Source of the DNA: Macrotrachela quadricornifera
Taxonomy: Eukaryota; Rotifera; Eurotatoria; Philodinida; Philodinidae
Direction: 5' to 3'
DNA length: 64,000 bases
NCBI GenBank assembly: GCA_022393335.1
Contig: JAJEKB010020718.1
Coordinates: forward strand, 1-64,000
Positions 23,736 through 34,742 of this stretch are shown piece by piece. The notes below the pieces were generated by a model. That model ran no database searches and was not told the origin of the DNA. It saw nothing but the letters and a program-made list of their open reading frames with translations. Position numbers and translations under genes: made by a program. Positions within the stretch are counted from its first letter, which is position 1, and each line of letters begins with the position of its first letter.

Positions 23736-23919
23736 ACCAGAATCAGGCCAGCAATACAAAAAATAAGAAACAGACAAGAATCTAAGAAAAAAAAGAATCA
23801 GGCAAGAACATCAAGAATAATAAGAATCAGACAAGAATTCAAGAAAAGCAAGAATCAGGCAAGAAAGCAAGAATACAAGAATCTTGTCTGGAGGAGGACT
23901 TCTTGCCTTGCCAGACAAG
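23736..23919. repeat. Right subterminal repeat cluster of CACTA-like element
   Basis: It holds repeated agaatcaggcaagaa and agacaagaat words (near 23741, 23772, 23793, 23822, 23850) and an inverted agaatcttgtctgg at about 23877. These are the same words as at 17686-18020. The cluster runs into the N gap at 23920. Confidence 0.85.
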
Positions 23920-24319
23920 NNNNNNNNNNNNNNNNNNNNNNNNNNNNNNNNNNNNNNNNNNNNNNNNNNNNNNNNNNNNNNNNNNNNNNNNNNNNNNNNN
24001 NNNNNNNNNNNNNNNNNNNNNNNNNNNNNNNNNNNNNNNNNNNNNNNNNNNNNNNNNNNNNNNNNNNNNNNNNNNNNNNNNNNNNNNNNNNNNNNNNNNN
24101 NNNNNNNNNNNNNNNNNNNNNNNNNNNNNNNNNNNNNNNNNNNNNNNNNNNNNNNNNNNNNNNNNNNNNNNNNNNNNNNNNNNNNNNNNNNNNNNNNNNN
24201 NNNNNNNNNNNNNNNNNNNNNNNNNNNNNNNNNNNNNNNNNNNNNNNNNNNNNNNNNNNNNNNNNNNNNNNNNNNNNNNNNNNNNNNNNNNNNNNNNNNN
24301 NNNNNNNNNNNNNNNNNNN
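23920..24319. other. Assembly gap (400 N)
   Basis: Exactly 400 unknown bases, probably a fixed-size or collapsed gap caused by the repeated subterminal sequence. Frames running through it are not real. Confidence 0.99.
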
Positions 24320-24366
24320 AGAAAAACAAGAACCTGGAAAGAATAGGGCAAGATCGTCGATTGGTG
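24320..24366 (-). repeat. Right terminal inverted repeat of CACTA-like element
   Basis: Reverse complement of 17635-17683, ending GATTGGTG at 24366. It fixes the right end of the element beyond the gap. Confidence 0.9.
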
Positions 24367-26749
24367 AAAAGTTTGAATTATATCTGTAAAGTATTCGATT
24401 CGAGGAAAGTACTGAGAAAAATATTATATCAAAAATGATGAGATAACCATTTAGGTGAAAAGTTTCAATTACTGTGATTTTTTCGTGGAACACAAGGTCT
24501 TCCGTATCAGGAAGAGACGAAGAGTCTTTAAAGGTTGTTTTCTATTTTTTTATTTTATAAACGATGAAAAAACTTTTTTATGTGCACATGTGAGTGTGAT
24601 ATCAGTGATAACAATCAGAAGAAGCGATACAACGCTCTCGTTTTTTTATAACCATCTACTTAGTTAAGGCTACCATAAATTCAGTTTATCTTTGAACTAA
24701 TTTGTGTAAGATCGAGATGCCACATAAAGGAGTGAAGATAAGAACTGGATCTTGATCCAATTTCCTTCAAAATACAACTATTGCCACCATGAAAGAATGA
24801 TACAATAAAATTTATTGGATAAAATTTGAACCAAATAGTATTAGCTTCAGTGAATCTTCGTCATTTGAAAGAAAGCATTTTTTAAGGCAGATTACTTTGA
24901 AGAATAGTGAGAGAATATGGACTAAAATGTCCAAAAACATACCATTATCGATAGTAGCTCAAATGTTATTTAATGAATTAGGCCACAATGGGCATTTTTC
25001 CATGGAGCTCGTGGACATACGGTTCTTTGTCATAGCAAGAACTTCATTTTTTTGAGAAATACTTTCTGCTAGTTCGATAAACATGTCAAAGTTTTTAAAA
25101 CGAAGCATCGAGAAAAAATATTTTTTAGTAGAAAATCCTTGACGGTACTCTTACTCTAAAATTTGCGAAAAAACGAATTTCACAGAGACTTTCGAGTTAT
25201 ACATCTTTTAGATGCAGTTTTTATGCTGATTCTGAATCTGCATGGTTTGTATCGTACAAATTTGGTTTTTGAAGCTAGAAATTTCAATTTTATCTCAAAA
25301 GCCGGTGGTCTTTGGGAACCTTTCTAGAACTCTAGTCGAAGTTAGGAAACTTAACACTAATACCATAAGTGCTAATGTTTTCAAACTCCACTTTGGAAAA
25401 AGATAGAAGGTCCCACGATCTTCACAAACTTTGCAAAGGTCTTTTCAGGGAATGCACACTTTATAAAGAACAATTTTTAAACAAAACGTTAAAATTTTTT
25501 CAAAATGATTCTCAAGAGAAAACTTTTTTGTAAAGGAATTTAGCCCAAGTTCTGTTGATTTCAAATATGTGCTTGGTTAAACCTAGTTCCAAACTTTCGC
25601 AAAGGAATTTCACATTTTCTGAATAGTGAGTATTGAGTAACATTTTCAGCTGCTTTACAATATAAGTTAATTCAAAAAAACATTTTCGAATTTTCTGCAA
25701 GCTTATGTGACAAGTACAAACTCTCGACATGTTCGATGGAAATCCGAAACAAAGTTTTAGTTTTTTGTTGTTACTGGTGAAATCAGACGATAGGTTTCCG
25801 AAAATCAAAGCCCATATTCTCGTAGATATCATCGAACTCTAGCGAATCAAACCTATTATAAAATTTTTAAGGAATCATTGGAAGAAAAATAGCCTCTCGG
25901 AATTGCACATCGAACGAATTATTAATAATCACATTCAAGGAAAATGATTTTTCTACTTATTTTTTTAAATTAACAGGCAAGTTTTAACCATGGTCATATT
26001 TCCAAAGAGAAAATATGATATATTATATGGAAAAAGCAAGTTTTACTTCTTCCTATAAACATCGATAAATTTTTATATTCCCAACGATTAACAAAACATA
26101 TAGTTTGTCCTATGCTAAATTTGATGATGATTCAGAATCGTACATCTGTTTCGTATTTAACACACGACAAATGTCCTTTGCTAAAGAAAAATGATAAAAC
26201 TCTGAGACGACAACTAATCTTGAACCTTCTCCGAACTTGATTGTGTTTTTTAGAAAAATGTGTAATTATCTGGGAAGCGCTTTTTAAGTGTTTTGACTTT
26301 GCCGAATAAATATTCTTTGTAGCAATCTTGGTTTCGTAGAATAAAAGTGAGACGGGCAACATTTTTCTTAAAACTTTTGAAAGACTGAATGGATTGAGTT
26401 GAAAATTTGTTTGGAATTATGTCCTTAAGATTACTGTTTGTGGTAAAAGTTTTAGCCTGTTTGCTTCATTCATTCCAGAAGAATTCAATAGTTAAAATGA
26501 AATACCGAGATATTTGGTCGAGCCCAGTAAATTACATAGAGGGAAAGTTTACACTAAATTTTTCGAGAATGATATCGCGCAGAAATAGTAAGAGATCGAG
26601 AAAACAAAGAAGGAAATTTCTATACATCGAGTTATCGTGAAAAATAATGAGACTTGTCAATTATTATTTTCAATAATCATAGCTTCATTTTAGATTTACA
26701 ATTTATTCTAATACTTTCTTAAATTGTAACTATTCGTACATACAATATC
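24367..26749. other. No gene seen
   Basis: About 2.4 kb of AT-rich sequence. The frames at 25512 (106 codons, minus), 26132 (minus) and 26407 (77 codons, plus) have no recognisable motif. The last 100 bases form the upstream region of the aldo/keto reductase gene. Confidence 0.45.
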
Positions 26750-27835
26750 ATGAGTTCAACTGATACTCAACCAGTTCATCAACGTCCTAAGCTAGTATTA
26801 GGCTGTATGGAATTTGGTCGACTTCAACCATTTGATGTTTCTCATGAGATGATCAATTCTTTTATTGAAATATTTAAAACCTCCAATGCTTATAAATCAC
26901 AAACACTTGAGTTTGATACAGCTCATATTTATGGAGGGCAATTCGGAATATCTGAAGCTATATTGGGTAAATTGGATGATAATATCAAAAAACAAATTTT
27001 ATTTCATACCAAAGCTAATCCGTCAGAAAAACAAAATCCGTCATTATCAAAAGAATCAGTATCGACACAATGTAAAGAATCATTAGAAAGATTGCAACTA
27101 GAAGGTATTCATTCTCCACCATTGGATATTTATTATCTACATGCACCTGATCCTAATACGCCTATAGAAGAAACTTTAGGTGCTATAAATGAATTATACA
27201 AACAAGGAAAATTCAAACGATTTGGTGTTTCAAATTATAAATCGTGGGAAGTAGCTGAGATTTATTACATCTGTAGAATGAATAATTATGTTTTGCCTAC
27301 AGTTTATCAAGGAATATATAATTTTATTGCTCGTGATGCAGAATTAGAATTATTGCCGTGTTTAAGAAAATTGGGAATTAGTTTTTATGCCTATAATCCT
27401 TTGGGAGGTGGTCTATTAACAGGTCGTTACGAATATTCTCAAGGTAATATCAGTCATAAGGAAGATATCCCTCAAGGTCGTTTTACGGCACCAGTTGTTG
27501 GTGATATGTACAGAGAAAGGTATTGGAAAAAATCAATTTTTGAAGCTATTGATATGATCAAACAAGCAATAAATGAATATAATCAACAAAATAAAAGCAA
27601 CTTGACATTGACAGAAGTTGCTTTTAGATGGAATAATTATCATTCGAAATTATCCGGTCATTATGGTGATGCTATTCTAATGGGATCAAGTAAACCTGAA
27701 TATTTGATTGCCAATACAAAATTCTTAGCAATAGAATCACCTTTACCTGAATCAATTTTATCGGCGATTGAATCAGGTTATCAACATTGTAAACAAGACG
27801 TTGCACGTCATTGGCCAATATTTAAAAAACATTGA
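26750..27835 (+). CDS. Aldo/keto reductase, AKR7 (aflatoxin-aldehyde reductase)-like
   Basis: Intact 361-residue intronless frame from ATG. It matches the AKR fold from start (KLVLGCMEFG) to end. The catalytic tetrad is visible: Asp56 and Tyr61 in FDTAHIYGG, Lys88 in FHTKAN and His131 in YYLHAPD. FGVSNY and YNPLGGGLLTGRY are family landmarks. MGSSKPEYL near the C-terminus fits the NADPH-phosphate binding loop. Length agrees with AKR7 enzymes (about 330-360). Expected role: cytosolic NADPH-dependent reduction of reactive aldehydes such as succinic semialdehyde or dialdehydes (family knowledge). The absence of introns could reflect retroposition or horizontal origin; the sequence alone cannot tell. 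Confidence 0.92.
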   Translation: MSSTDTQPVHQRPKLVLGCMEFGRLQPFDVSHEMINSFIEIFKTSNAYKSQTLEFDTAHIYGGQFGISEAILGKLDDNIKKQILFHTKANPSEKQNPSLSKESVSTQCKESLERLQLEGIHSPPLDIYYLHAPDPNTPIEETLGAINELYKQGKFKRFGVSNYKSWEVAEIYYICRMNNYVLPTVYQGIYNFIARDAELELLPCLRKLGISFYAYNPLGGGLLTGRYEYSQGNISHKEDIPQGRFTAPVVGDMYRERYWKKSIFEAIDMIKQAINEYNQQNKSNLTLTEVAFRWNNYHSKLSGHYGDAILMGSSKPEYLIANTKFLAIESPLPESILSAIESGYQHCKQDVARHWPIFKKH

Positions 27836-28536
27836 AGTTTCCTTGGCATTTTTTTTAATTTTTATTTTACTAATGAAATTCATATTGCTACTTGTCCACT
27901 TCGATTTATCTATTCATTTGCCTTATTATTATTATTGTAGCTTTTTTCATTGCATTCATAACTATAATTAGCAACAGTTTCTAAATCTTGTAATACAATG
28001 CTTTAGTATATGAACACAGCCTCGATACTCGAATGAAGAAACTCGTTCAACGAGTGTATTTAAAAGCATAAAAAATGTTTTCTTGGCTTCTCTTTTGTTT
28101 TTCATGAACGAAGTTGTTGTGAATAGTTTAGCATTCCACTAAGAATTTTTCCCTGCAAATGCTTCAGGTAATACATTTAGAATTCATTTTTCTCAAAATA
28201 TACTTCTTGGAAAAGTAATCGTGTTAGTTAGCCTTTTTTCCGGTTAAAAAATCCACTTTCATATCGAAATAGTTAATACCCTCATGGCCTGAATCATCTC
28301 AGAACTAGAGAATCGAATTGATGAGAAACTTGCTAGAAATGAAAGCGACTTTCACGCTTGGCAAAACTCAATATTGCGATAAAAAAGCTAAAGAGATTTT
28401 TCGTAGAAAACGATGATTGTTTTCTAAAATTTATAACACATTGAAAGGTTCAGTTTTGAGACTTTCAAGTTAGAATTAAGAAGCCTAGCAGCTCTAACGT
28501 CTTTCGCCTATAAAGTTAGTGTGACTGTCTGTCTAG
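27836..28536. other. No gene seen
   Basis: The 3' flank of the reductase gene, then AT-rich DNA up to the TTAA that starts the piggyBac-like element. No structured repeat noted. Confidence 0.45.
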
Positions 28537-30564
28537 TTAATCCTTAGAGTGCGAGTGACGCGAATTCGCGTCCCAATATTTTAGGACCTAAATAACTTCA
28601 GAAAACATCATTCTTTATTATTTAATGACATGAATTACGTGAATGCTGGGTTTATGATATTCGTACAGCTAAAACTATATAAAAGATCACGAAGGACGGA
28701 CGTCGACCTCTGCTAACTCATATATAATGTTTTTCGTCATCTTTCTGTTATCATATAATGTCGTCATGATCTCTCTCTTCTGCTCTCGTATATACTTTCA
28801 GAAGACTTCGAGTAGATTCTTATTCTCTCTCCGGTTGATATATATATCTTTTGTTCTTTTTATTCAAACGAAATTGTGATTTATTTCAACATATTCTATA
28901 TTTCTTTGATATATTTTATTCATAAAGTGTGGTTGTGTTCAACCAGAAATCTAACAGAGAAATTAGCCAATGTATAATGGATTCAGAATCTGGCAATGAG
29001 TCTGAAGACTATTCATATGATGAAAGCTCCGATACAGATGAATATGATAGTAATTTGGAAGAGGAATTCACAGCTTCTTTTGAAAACCTAATCACAACAT
29101 TGAGAAACTGGAAGAAGAGAAATTTCAATTCTCGTCTGTTTAGTTTTAATTTAAATGGCTGTAGATTATCTTCTACAATAAAAAATCTCAGTCTCGAAAC
29201 ACCACTTGACTTCTTCGAACTATTGTTCGATCGAAGACTACTTGAAATGATTGTTAATGAAACTAATCGATTTCATGCAAATTCTGCACGGACAGGCTAT
29301 AGTTATACGGCTACATAGGTCGACATAACAATCAATGAAACGTATATGCACTTCAGTAATAACCAAAATGAAATTGGTAGAGATAATCTTTACAAAGTAC
29401 AGCCAGTTACTGATGAATTAAAAAGAAAGTTTTTCTGCTGTTTGAGTCCATATGAAAACTTTTACATTGACGAAACTTTAACCGTATGGAAGGGTCGTGT
29501 ACATTTCAAACAGTACATCCTATCAAAACGTCATAAATTTGGGATTAAAATGTTTATACTTTGTGATTGTAAAACAGGTTTCATAATAGATTTCATAATT
29601 TATCCAGGTTCTAAAACAGAATTTAACTACCAAGAACATCTTGGCGTAATTGGATCTATAGTTACAACTTCACTTGATTGTTTCTTGAAGAAAGGCCGTT
29701 CATTATTTGTAGATAACTACTATTCTAGTCCCGCTTTATTTGAATATCTTCCCTATCAATACAAAAAACAAGAGCATATTGAATAAGGAAGAAAAATCGA
29801 GTTGGTTTATCGATGTTTGAAGAGCTAACGGAATCTGGTGAGCAAGTTTTTTATCGCACGGACAATCTGCTTACATTGCAATGGAATAATAAACGCAACG
29901 TCACAATTTTATCTACTTTGCATGAACCACTTATGGCTCCGGCTGGAAAAGTTGACTTTGTAACGTAAGAACAAAAGATAAAACTACTTTGTGTGGAAGA
30001 ATATAATGAAAATAGGGACCTGGTCGATAAATATGGCGTGCAAATAAGGTTCTCAGAGTGTATCCGTTGATCGGTAAAGTGGTACAAAAGGTTGTTCTTT
30101 CAATTGGTCGATCTTACAATTTCTAACGCATATGTTCGATACAAACTGAAAATCATATCAATCTTCCTTTGACTACTTTTCAACTTGAGTTAATTCGAGA
30201 AGTTATTGGAACATATGGTAATTAGGTGCGAAGTTCAATTGGTCGACCACCTTCTGAAAGTCCTTTCCGACTCACAAGACGACATTTTTCTTCGTGCATT
30301 GCATCAACTGCAACTCAGGAAAATCCTAGAAGAAAATGTTACGTTTGCGCTAATGCTACCAGGAGATCTGAGGCAAGGAAAGATACTTCGTATGAATACA
30401 TTGAATGTGATATATGGTTGTGTCTTATAGATTGCTTTAGAGACTGTCACACTCGGAAAGCATTTTGAGTTATGTATTTTGTGATATTTTTTGCAAAATA
30501 AACGTTGATTTGCAATTATAAAAACTTTTACTCTATAAAAATAATTCCGGACTCAAAGGGTTAA
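28537..30564 (+). mobile_element. piggyBac-like element (dead)
   Basis: TTAA at 28537-28540 and 30561-30564 bracket 2.0 kb. Tips next to them are TCCTTAGAGTGCG on the left and, reverse-complemented, CCCTTTGAGTCCG on the right, matching at 10 of 13 positions. A degraded piggyBac transposase lies inside on the plus strand. TTAA target duplications and CCC-type tips are diagnostic of the superfamily. Confidence 0.85.
28977..30468 (+). pseudogene. piggyBac transposase (DDE_Tnp_1_7), several stops and frameshifts
   Basis: The likely start is the ATG at 28977, followed by an acidic N-terminus (MDSESGNESEDYSYDE). An in-frame stop comes after SARTGYSYTAT (29316-29318). The catalytic region resumes at about 29346 with NFYIDETLTVWKGR (first Asp) and GRSLFVDNYYSSPALF (second Asp). 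A stop after QEHIE, then QWNNKRNVTILSTLHEP and NENRDLVDKYGV (third Asp region) are in a further frame. The C-terminal Cys motif (KCYVCANATRR...YIECDIWLC) lies at 30340-30440. At least four breaks rule out activity. Nothing suggests host domestication. Confidence 0.85.
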
Positions 30565-30789
30565 ACGACGATAAAATGACAAAATAAAATTCAAGTGCTT
30601 CATCCGTTATAATCTAAAATAACTAGCTAGGTGTCAACAAGAACAGTGTTGATCAAAATTTTATTACTATGATGTTAGATGAATAGTGATCAAATAGCAT
30701 AGAAAAATAGAGCAAAAGACGCTCTATCTTTTTACAAAAAAAAGAAAATTTGTTCGAGCTTTCTGTAAGCAAAAAAGGAACCACTCTCA

Positions 30790-31376
30790 CTACTTTTGGA
30801 TACCCCTAAGTAGTACGTCGCATATTTCATCCACCTCCTGAGATGCTTTATAGGATTTGAAATGTTCAACAGTGTTGACCATAAAATCTATCGACAATTC
30901 ACAATGAACTTTGGAAATCAACTGAGATCGATTATCCCATATGTATGCATTGACAAGAAAACAGGAAAGATGAGGAACAAAAGACAAAGTTATATCTTCA
31001 GTTGGTAATAAGCTAAGATTAATGGTTGATTGATGTTATTTTTATCTCTTTTAGTTAAAATTGTAGCATTTTGGGTATGAAAATAGATTGGAAGAAAGCC
31101 TTCTGTTGGTAGTTGTCCAATGACAGATTATAAAATCGACACTAAATTGTTTCCCGGATACTGTAAATAAGACCATCGTTTTACACAATTAGCGAAGATG
31201 CGAAAGATTGGCAATGAAATTGTTTTATCAGCTGATTCAAATAAATTTAAATATCTTTTCGTACATTCCAGTAACAGATATTCATATTCATAATTGTTTT
31301 GAATTAAAAGATCAGCAACAGCAGAAGATGGCAGATAATGTGGAAGAAATAAATGATATAAAATAGATTCATTCAT
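30790..31376 (-). pseudogene. DUF6606-domain gene fragment (ubiquitin hydrolase-like large protein)
   Basis: The N-terminal part reads MNESILYHLFLPHYLPSS, which fits the DUF6606 start pattern (YHLFLP-LP). An in-frame TAA (31126-31128) follows LVSIL. The same frame continues as GQLPTEGFLPIYFHTQNATI until a stop near 31010. There the frame shifts to LPTEDITLSFVPHLSCFLVN and SQLISKVHCELSIDFMVNT, ending at 30790. From family knowledge, DUF6606 sits at the N-terminus of very large DUF3638/DUF3645 proteins; only about 190 codons remain here, with nothing downstream. It is a truncated, mutated remnant. Confidence 0.6.
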
Positions 31377-33604
31377 TTTCTTTAATTATCGATATTTGCT
31401 AGGACTCTACAATATAAAACTGTCATGGATGAAGAAAATAGTAGTCACTAGTGTACGTTGTTTATTGGACAGAACCTATCTTCAAGCGTCGTGTGATGCA
31501 ACCAAATGAGAAGAACGGTTATACGAATTTTCTGTTTTATGACCAACGTACATCAGTGACAGAACGAAGAAGTGACTAGGGTGGCTGAATATGTGTGACT
31601 GCTATTTTTTTTCATATGTATTAAATATGCAGAAAAAATTTAAAGTAGCTAAGAGGAAGAGAAAAAAACGAAAACACAGGTGCAATGAGAAAATTGTTAA
31701 AACTAATAGCAACTAGAAGAAAACAATTCTACCATATTTCTCTCAATAACAACAAAAGCAAAATACATAAATCATATTTCACTGGTTGGATATTTTTTTG
31801 TAATAAACTATCTATAAGTACGAAAAGTTTTTTGGTATTAGGTATGTCGAGTGATATCGCTGACTAAAGCATAGACCACAAACGAAAATGGTATTTTTAT
31901 ATCAATTATTCCTATATCTTCAGTTCCAGACGATAGAATTTTGCTTATAGAATAAATTTCACTGAGCAACATCGAGCTATTTTCTCTCTCAAGTTTTTTC
32001 GTACGCATTTAATAAAAAGAAAACGATCAAAGCCATTTTTCAAAATTCTTTTATATTTATGATCATTTACAAAAGTTAGACGATGCAAAGACTAGCAAAT
32101 GATCCTATGTAAGAACGGTTTAATCACCTTTCAGAAATTTACCATTTTCTCAGATGTCTGAAAACAAAATGCAGCCTTTGATAACTCGCAAGATCTTGTT
32201 TACTGTGAATAAATTGTTTTCCTAGTTAGGAAATCATTTACCAACTGTTGTTTACAAGAAATCTTTAATTATCTTCACATTGTGTTTTACTGCCATTTAT
32301 TTATTCCGAACTTTCAGCTTTTACTATAAACGTACCTTCTATATCGGCTAATACAGATGAAGAACAATACAGCGAATACTAACGCATTGCTAGTTCCTTT
32401 GGTTGTTTCGCTTCCTTTTCCCACTGTTCAAAACAAAAAATGAAATATTCAAGGGTTTATATCTCCACCAGAGCTGCTACTTCTGCTTTTAGCAAAAAAT
32501 TTCTGATTTTTAAAGATTTTTCTGCTTTTTTTAAAACAGTGTTTTTTTTATATTTTTAAACAACATGCTTCATCTCATAGATCTTTTTCTCATAATTATA
32601 AAATTTTTTTTTCACTAGTTACTGATAGAAGCGTACGCCGCGCCTCAGTGTGTGGCGGAGACTAAAAAGTTCTAACCTCCTTTGCATCTTCGGCGGCGGT
32701 GACTAATAGGTTTTGCCTTTTTCTTTCAGATTTTTTCGTCTCGACAAATTTTGAAGCAGAAAAAGGAAAACGGTGAGTGAAAATGTTACAATAAAAAATA
32801 GGTACGGAGAATTTTATTCGCTCATTTTGAGTGTCAGAAAATATTGAAAAATCTAGATTTCATATTTTGTATTGTGGTAGTGGCAGCGGCACAACCACTC
32901 GGTTTACATCTCTATTTATACTTCAAAAATACTTTCTGCTTTTCAGGCTTCAAAAAGTGTCAGCACTGATCTTGACCAAACTTGGGTGGGGTATATTTAT
33001 AAATGAGAGCATAAGAAAAATACAAAAAATATATGGAACATTGCATGTAATAATGCGCGACTCATAATTACACCAAAAGAAGCAGCGTAAAAAGCTCTAC
33101 AATTTGCATGGGACAGTTCATTTTACAATTGCATCTTTTGTTTTCAAAATCGACATAACCCTGAGCGATAAAATTTTGACACTGCAACAAAGTCGCTTTT
33201 AGGTGTGTGACGAATATCTTCTTTTCTTATTTACCACCTGAAATGTTTTGTTGTTTGAATAAAGTACATTTAAAGATTAAAATATGAAACGCAAAATGCG
33301 AACAATTATTATAAGTCACTCGCTATTTCGCTCCATAGCAAATGAATTGACTTCTTGACAGAGAAAAATCTTCGTAGTATATATGCGACCTCATTTTTTC
33401 TGGCTTTTCCATTCTTGATTGTACTAAAAAGATCATTTTTTTGTTTGAAATTTCTTCGTTAAAACTTCCATCAATAAACTTTTGTCCTCTGTACTGGTGC
33501 TTTTAGTGTGACAATTTTTTGATTGGGTTATTTTTTTTAATCAATGAAAATTCTTCTCTCATCATGATGGTGCATCAGGTTGTGGTAGCCTCATATCGAT
33601 ACAA
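31377..33604. other. No gene seen; repeat fragments
   Basis: Mostly AT-rich. Around 32636-32722 a GC-richer patch contains ggcggagactaa and ggcggtgactaa about 50 bases apart. At about 33077-33300 lies a diverged relative of the 11457-12053 MITE: gcagcgtaaaaagctctac, then ttttgttttcaaaa, then attaaaatatgaaacg. Confidence 0.5.
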
Positions 33605-34186
33605 ATGACGACTAATAATAATATTAAACGATTGAAAGGTACTTGGGAATATGTATGTTATTTATTTACTTTTTTAAAATAATAAATAATTTATTACTTT
33701 AGATTAATGCAGAAAATTTTGGTGAACTGTTGAAAGAACTTGGAGTTAATCAAGAGATACAAAATTTTACAAAAGCTGAAACTTTTAAACCTCGTGTTAT
33801 AATTGATGAAAAAGATGGAAAATGGTCATTAACATCAGAAAATACTTTTAAAACAACAACAGTTCAATTTACACCTGGAATTGAATTTGAAGATGTATCA
33901 CCTGATGGATATCAAATAACTGTTTGACTAATTTTTAATCATCTTATTCACATTTTAAGATTTCTTTGTTTTTAGATGAATATTCAATTTGAAAATGGAA
34001 AATGGATTCAAAGAGTTCGTTATAAAGATGGAAAAGAAATGTTTGTTGAACGATGGATCAATGATCAAGATCAATTAGAAGTCGTAAGTTTTTATTTAAT
34101 TAAATAATGAAACTAATTTATTCTATTATTAGAGTATGAAATGTGGGAATGTTAAAGCAACTCAATTATACAAACGCCTTGTTTAG
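33605..34186 (+). CDS. Cytosolic fatty-acid-binding protein (FABP/CRABP family)
   Basis: Four exons (33605-33652, 33703-33921, 33976-34083, 34133-34186) join in frame to 142 residues; the family's usual length is about 132. Landmarks in order are LKGTWEY at the N-terminus, then NFGELLKELGV and WSLTSENTFKTTTVQF. PGIEFEDVSPDG, MFVERWI and the C-terminal ATQLYKRLV follow. These match the beta-clam signature, the final strand carrying the conserved Tyr. Role from the family: binding and shuttling fatty acids or retinoids in the cytosol. The second donor is GTTTGA, which is weak. If it fails, the exon runs into an immediate stop (ITV*), so mild damage or regulated splicing is possible. Confidence 0.85.
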
Positions 34187-34377
34187 TTTTCTATTATTTC
34201 CTTAAATGATACCTATAAAAATAGTATTCTTCTAATATAATTCTTTACCTTTTTCGATGCCTTATTTTTATGGTAAAAGTTCTTTTTGTTTAACATAAAA
34301 CCAAATGTATCAATTAAATAAATAAAATTATCAGTCTTAATTTGATGACATAGATAAACCTAACATAGTAAAATATT

Positions 34378-34742
34378 TCTCAAAATCTTTCACCAGGTAC
34401 TGCATAAGGAAAACGAAGTAGAATTCAAAAACTTTCTGTAGCTGGACTAGATAAAATATCCCATAAGCGATTTATATGATGAACAGTTAATACATTGTCA
34501 TCATTTGAGAAATTTTTTCCAAGTGAATGTGGAAAACAAAAATATTCATTAACAAATTTTAATAAATCAAAATCAGATCAATTTTTCTTTTCTTTATAAA
34601 GTTTGACAATTTCTTCTGGTAGAATTTTTCGTACACAATCGATAAATATCTTTATATCAAGAAATACAATACATCTTTTTATTGAAAAGTTCTCCATATA
34701 TATTATCAGATGATAAACTATTTATCAGCAATCACATTTACT
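34378..34742 (-). pseudogene. Trehalase fragment (GH37-like), broken
   Basis: The minus-strand translation gives KIFIDCVRKILPEEIVKLY, then KEKKN, a stop, SDFDLLKFVNEYFCFPHS, VHHINRLWDILSSPA, a second stop after TESF, and FPYAVPGERF. This order and content match the N-terminal region of animal trehalases (DSKTFVD..., FV-E-F, LW--L-R, LPYPYVVPGGRF). Upstream DNIYGELF may correspond to the start of that region in another frame. The rest of the enzyme, including the catalytic barrel, is absent. The fragment begins about 190 bases downstream of the FABP gene and is oppositely oriented. Confidence 0.6.

Larger units (their letters stand above)
17635..24366 (+). mobile_element. CACTA/EnSpm-like DNA transposon, two genes
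   Basis: The outer tips are CACCAATCGACGATCTTGCC at 17635 and its reverse complement ending GATTGGTG at 24366, with matching sequence for about 47 bases. Inside each tip lies a cluster of short subterminal repeats, the classic CACTA layout. Two spliced genes on the plus strand fill the interior: a tnp2-like transposase (18372-21938) and a smaller protein (22041-23535). The flanks are ...ataa and aaaa..., so the target duplication would be AA, or a 3-mer with one mismatch. All exons of the transposase are open, so the copy looks young. A 400-base N gap (23920-24319) hides part of the right subterminal region. Confidence 0.85.

Noticed and set aside
23811..24493. Frames of 147-212 codons spanning the N run
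   Set aside because: They consist almost entirely of unknown bases and say nothing about coding.
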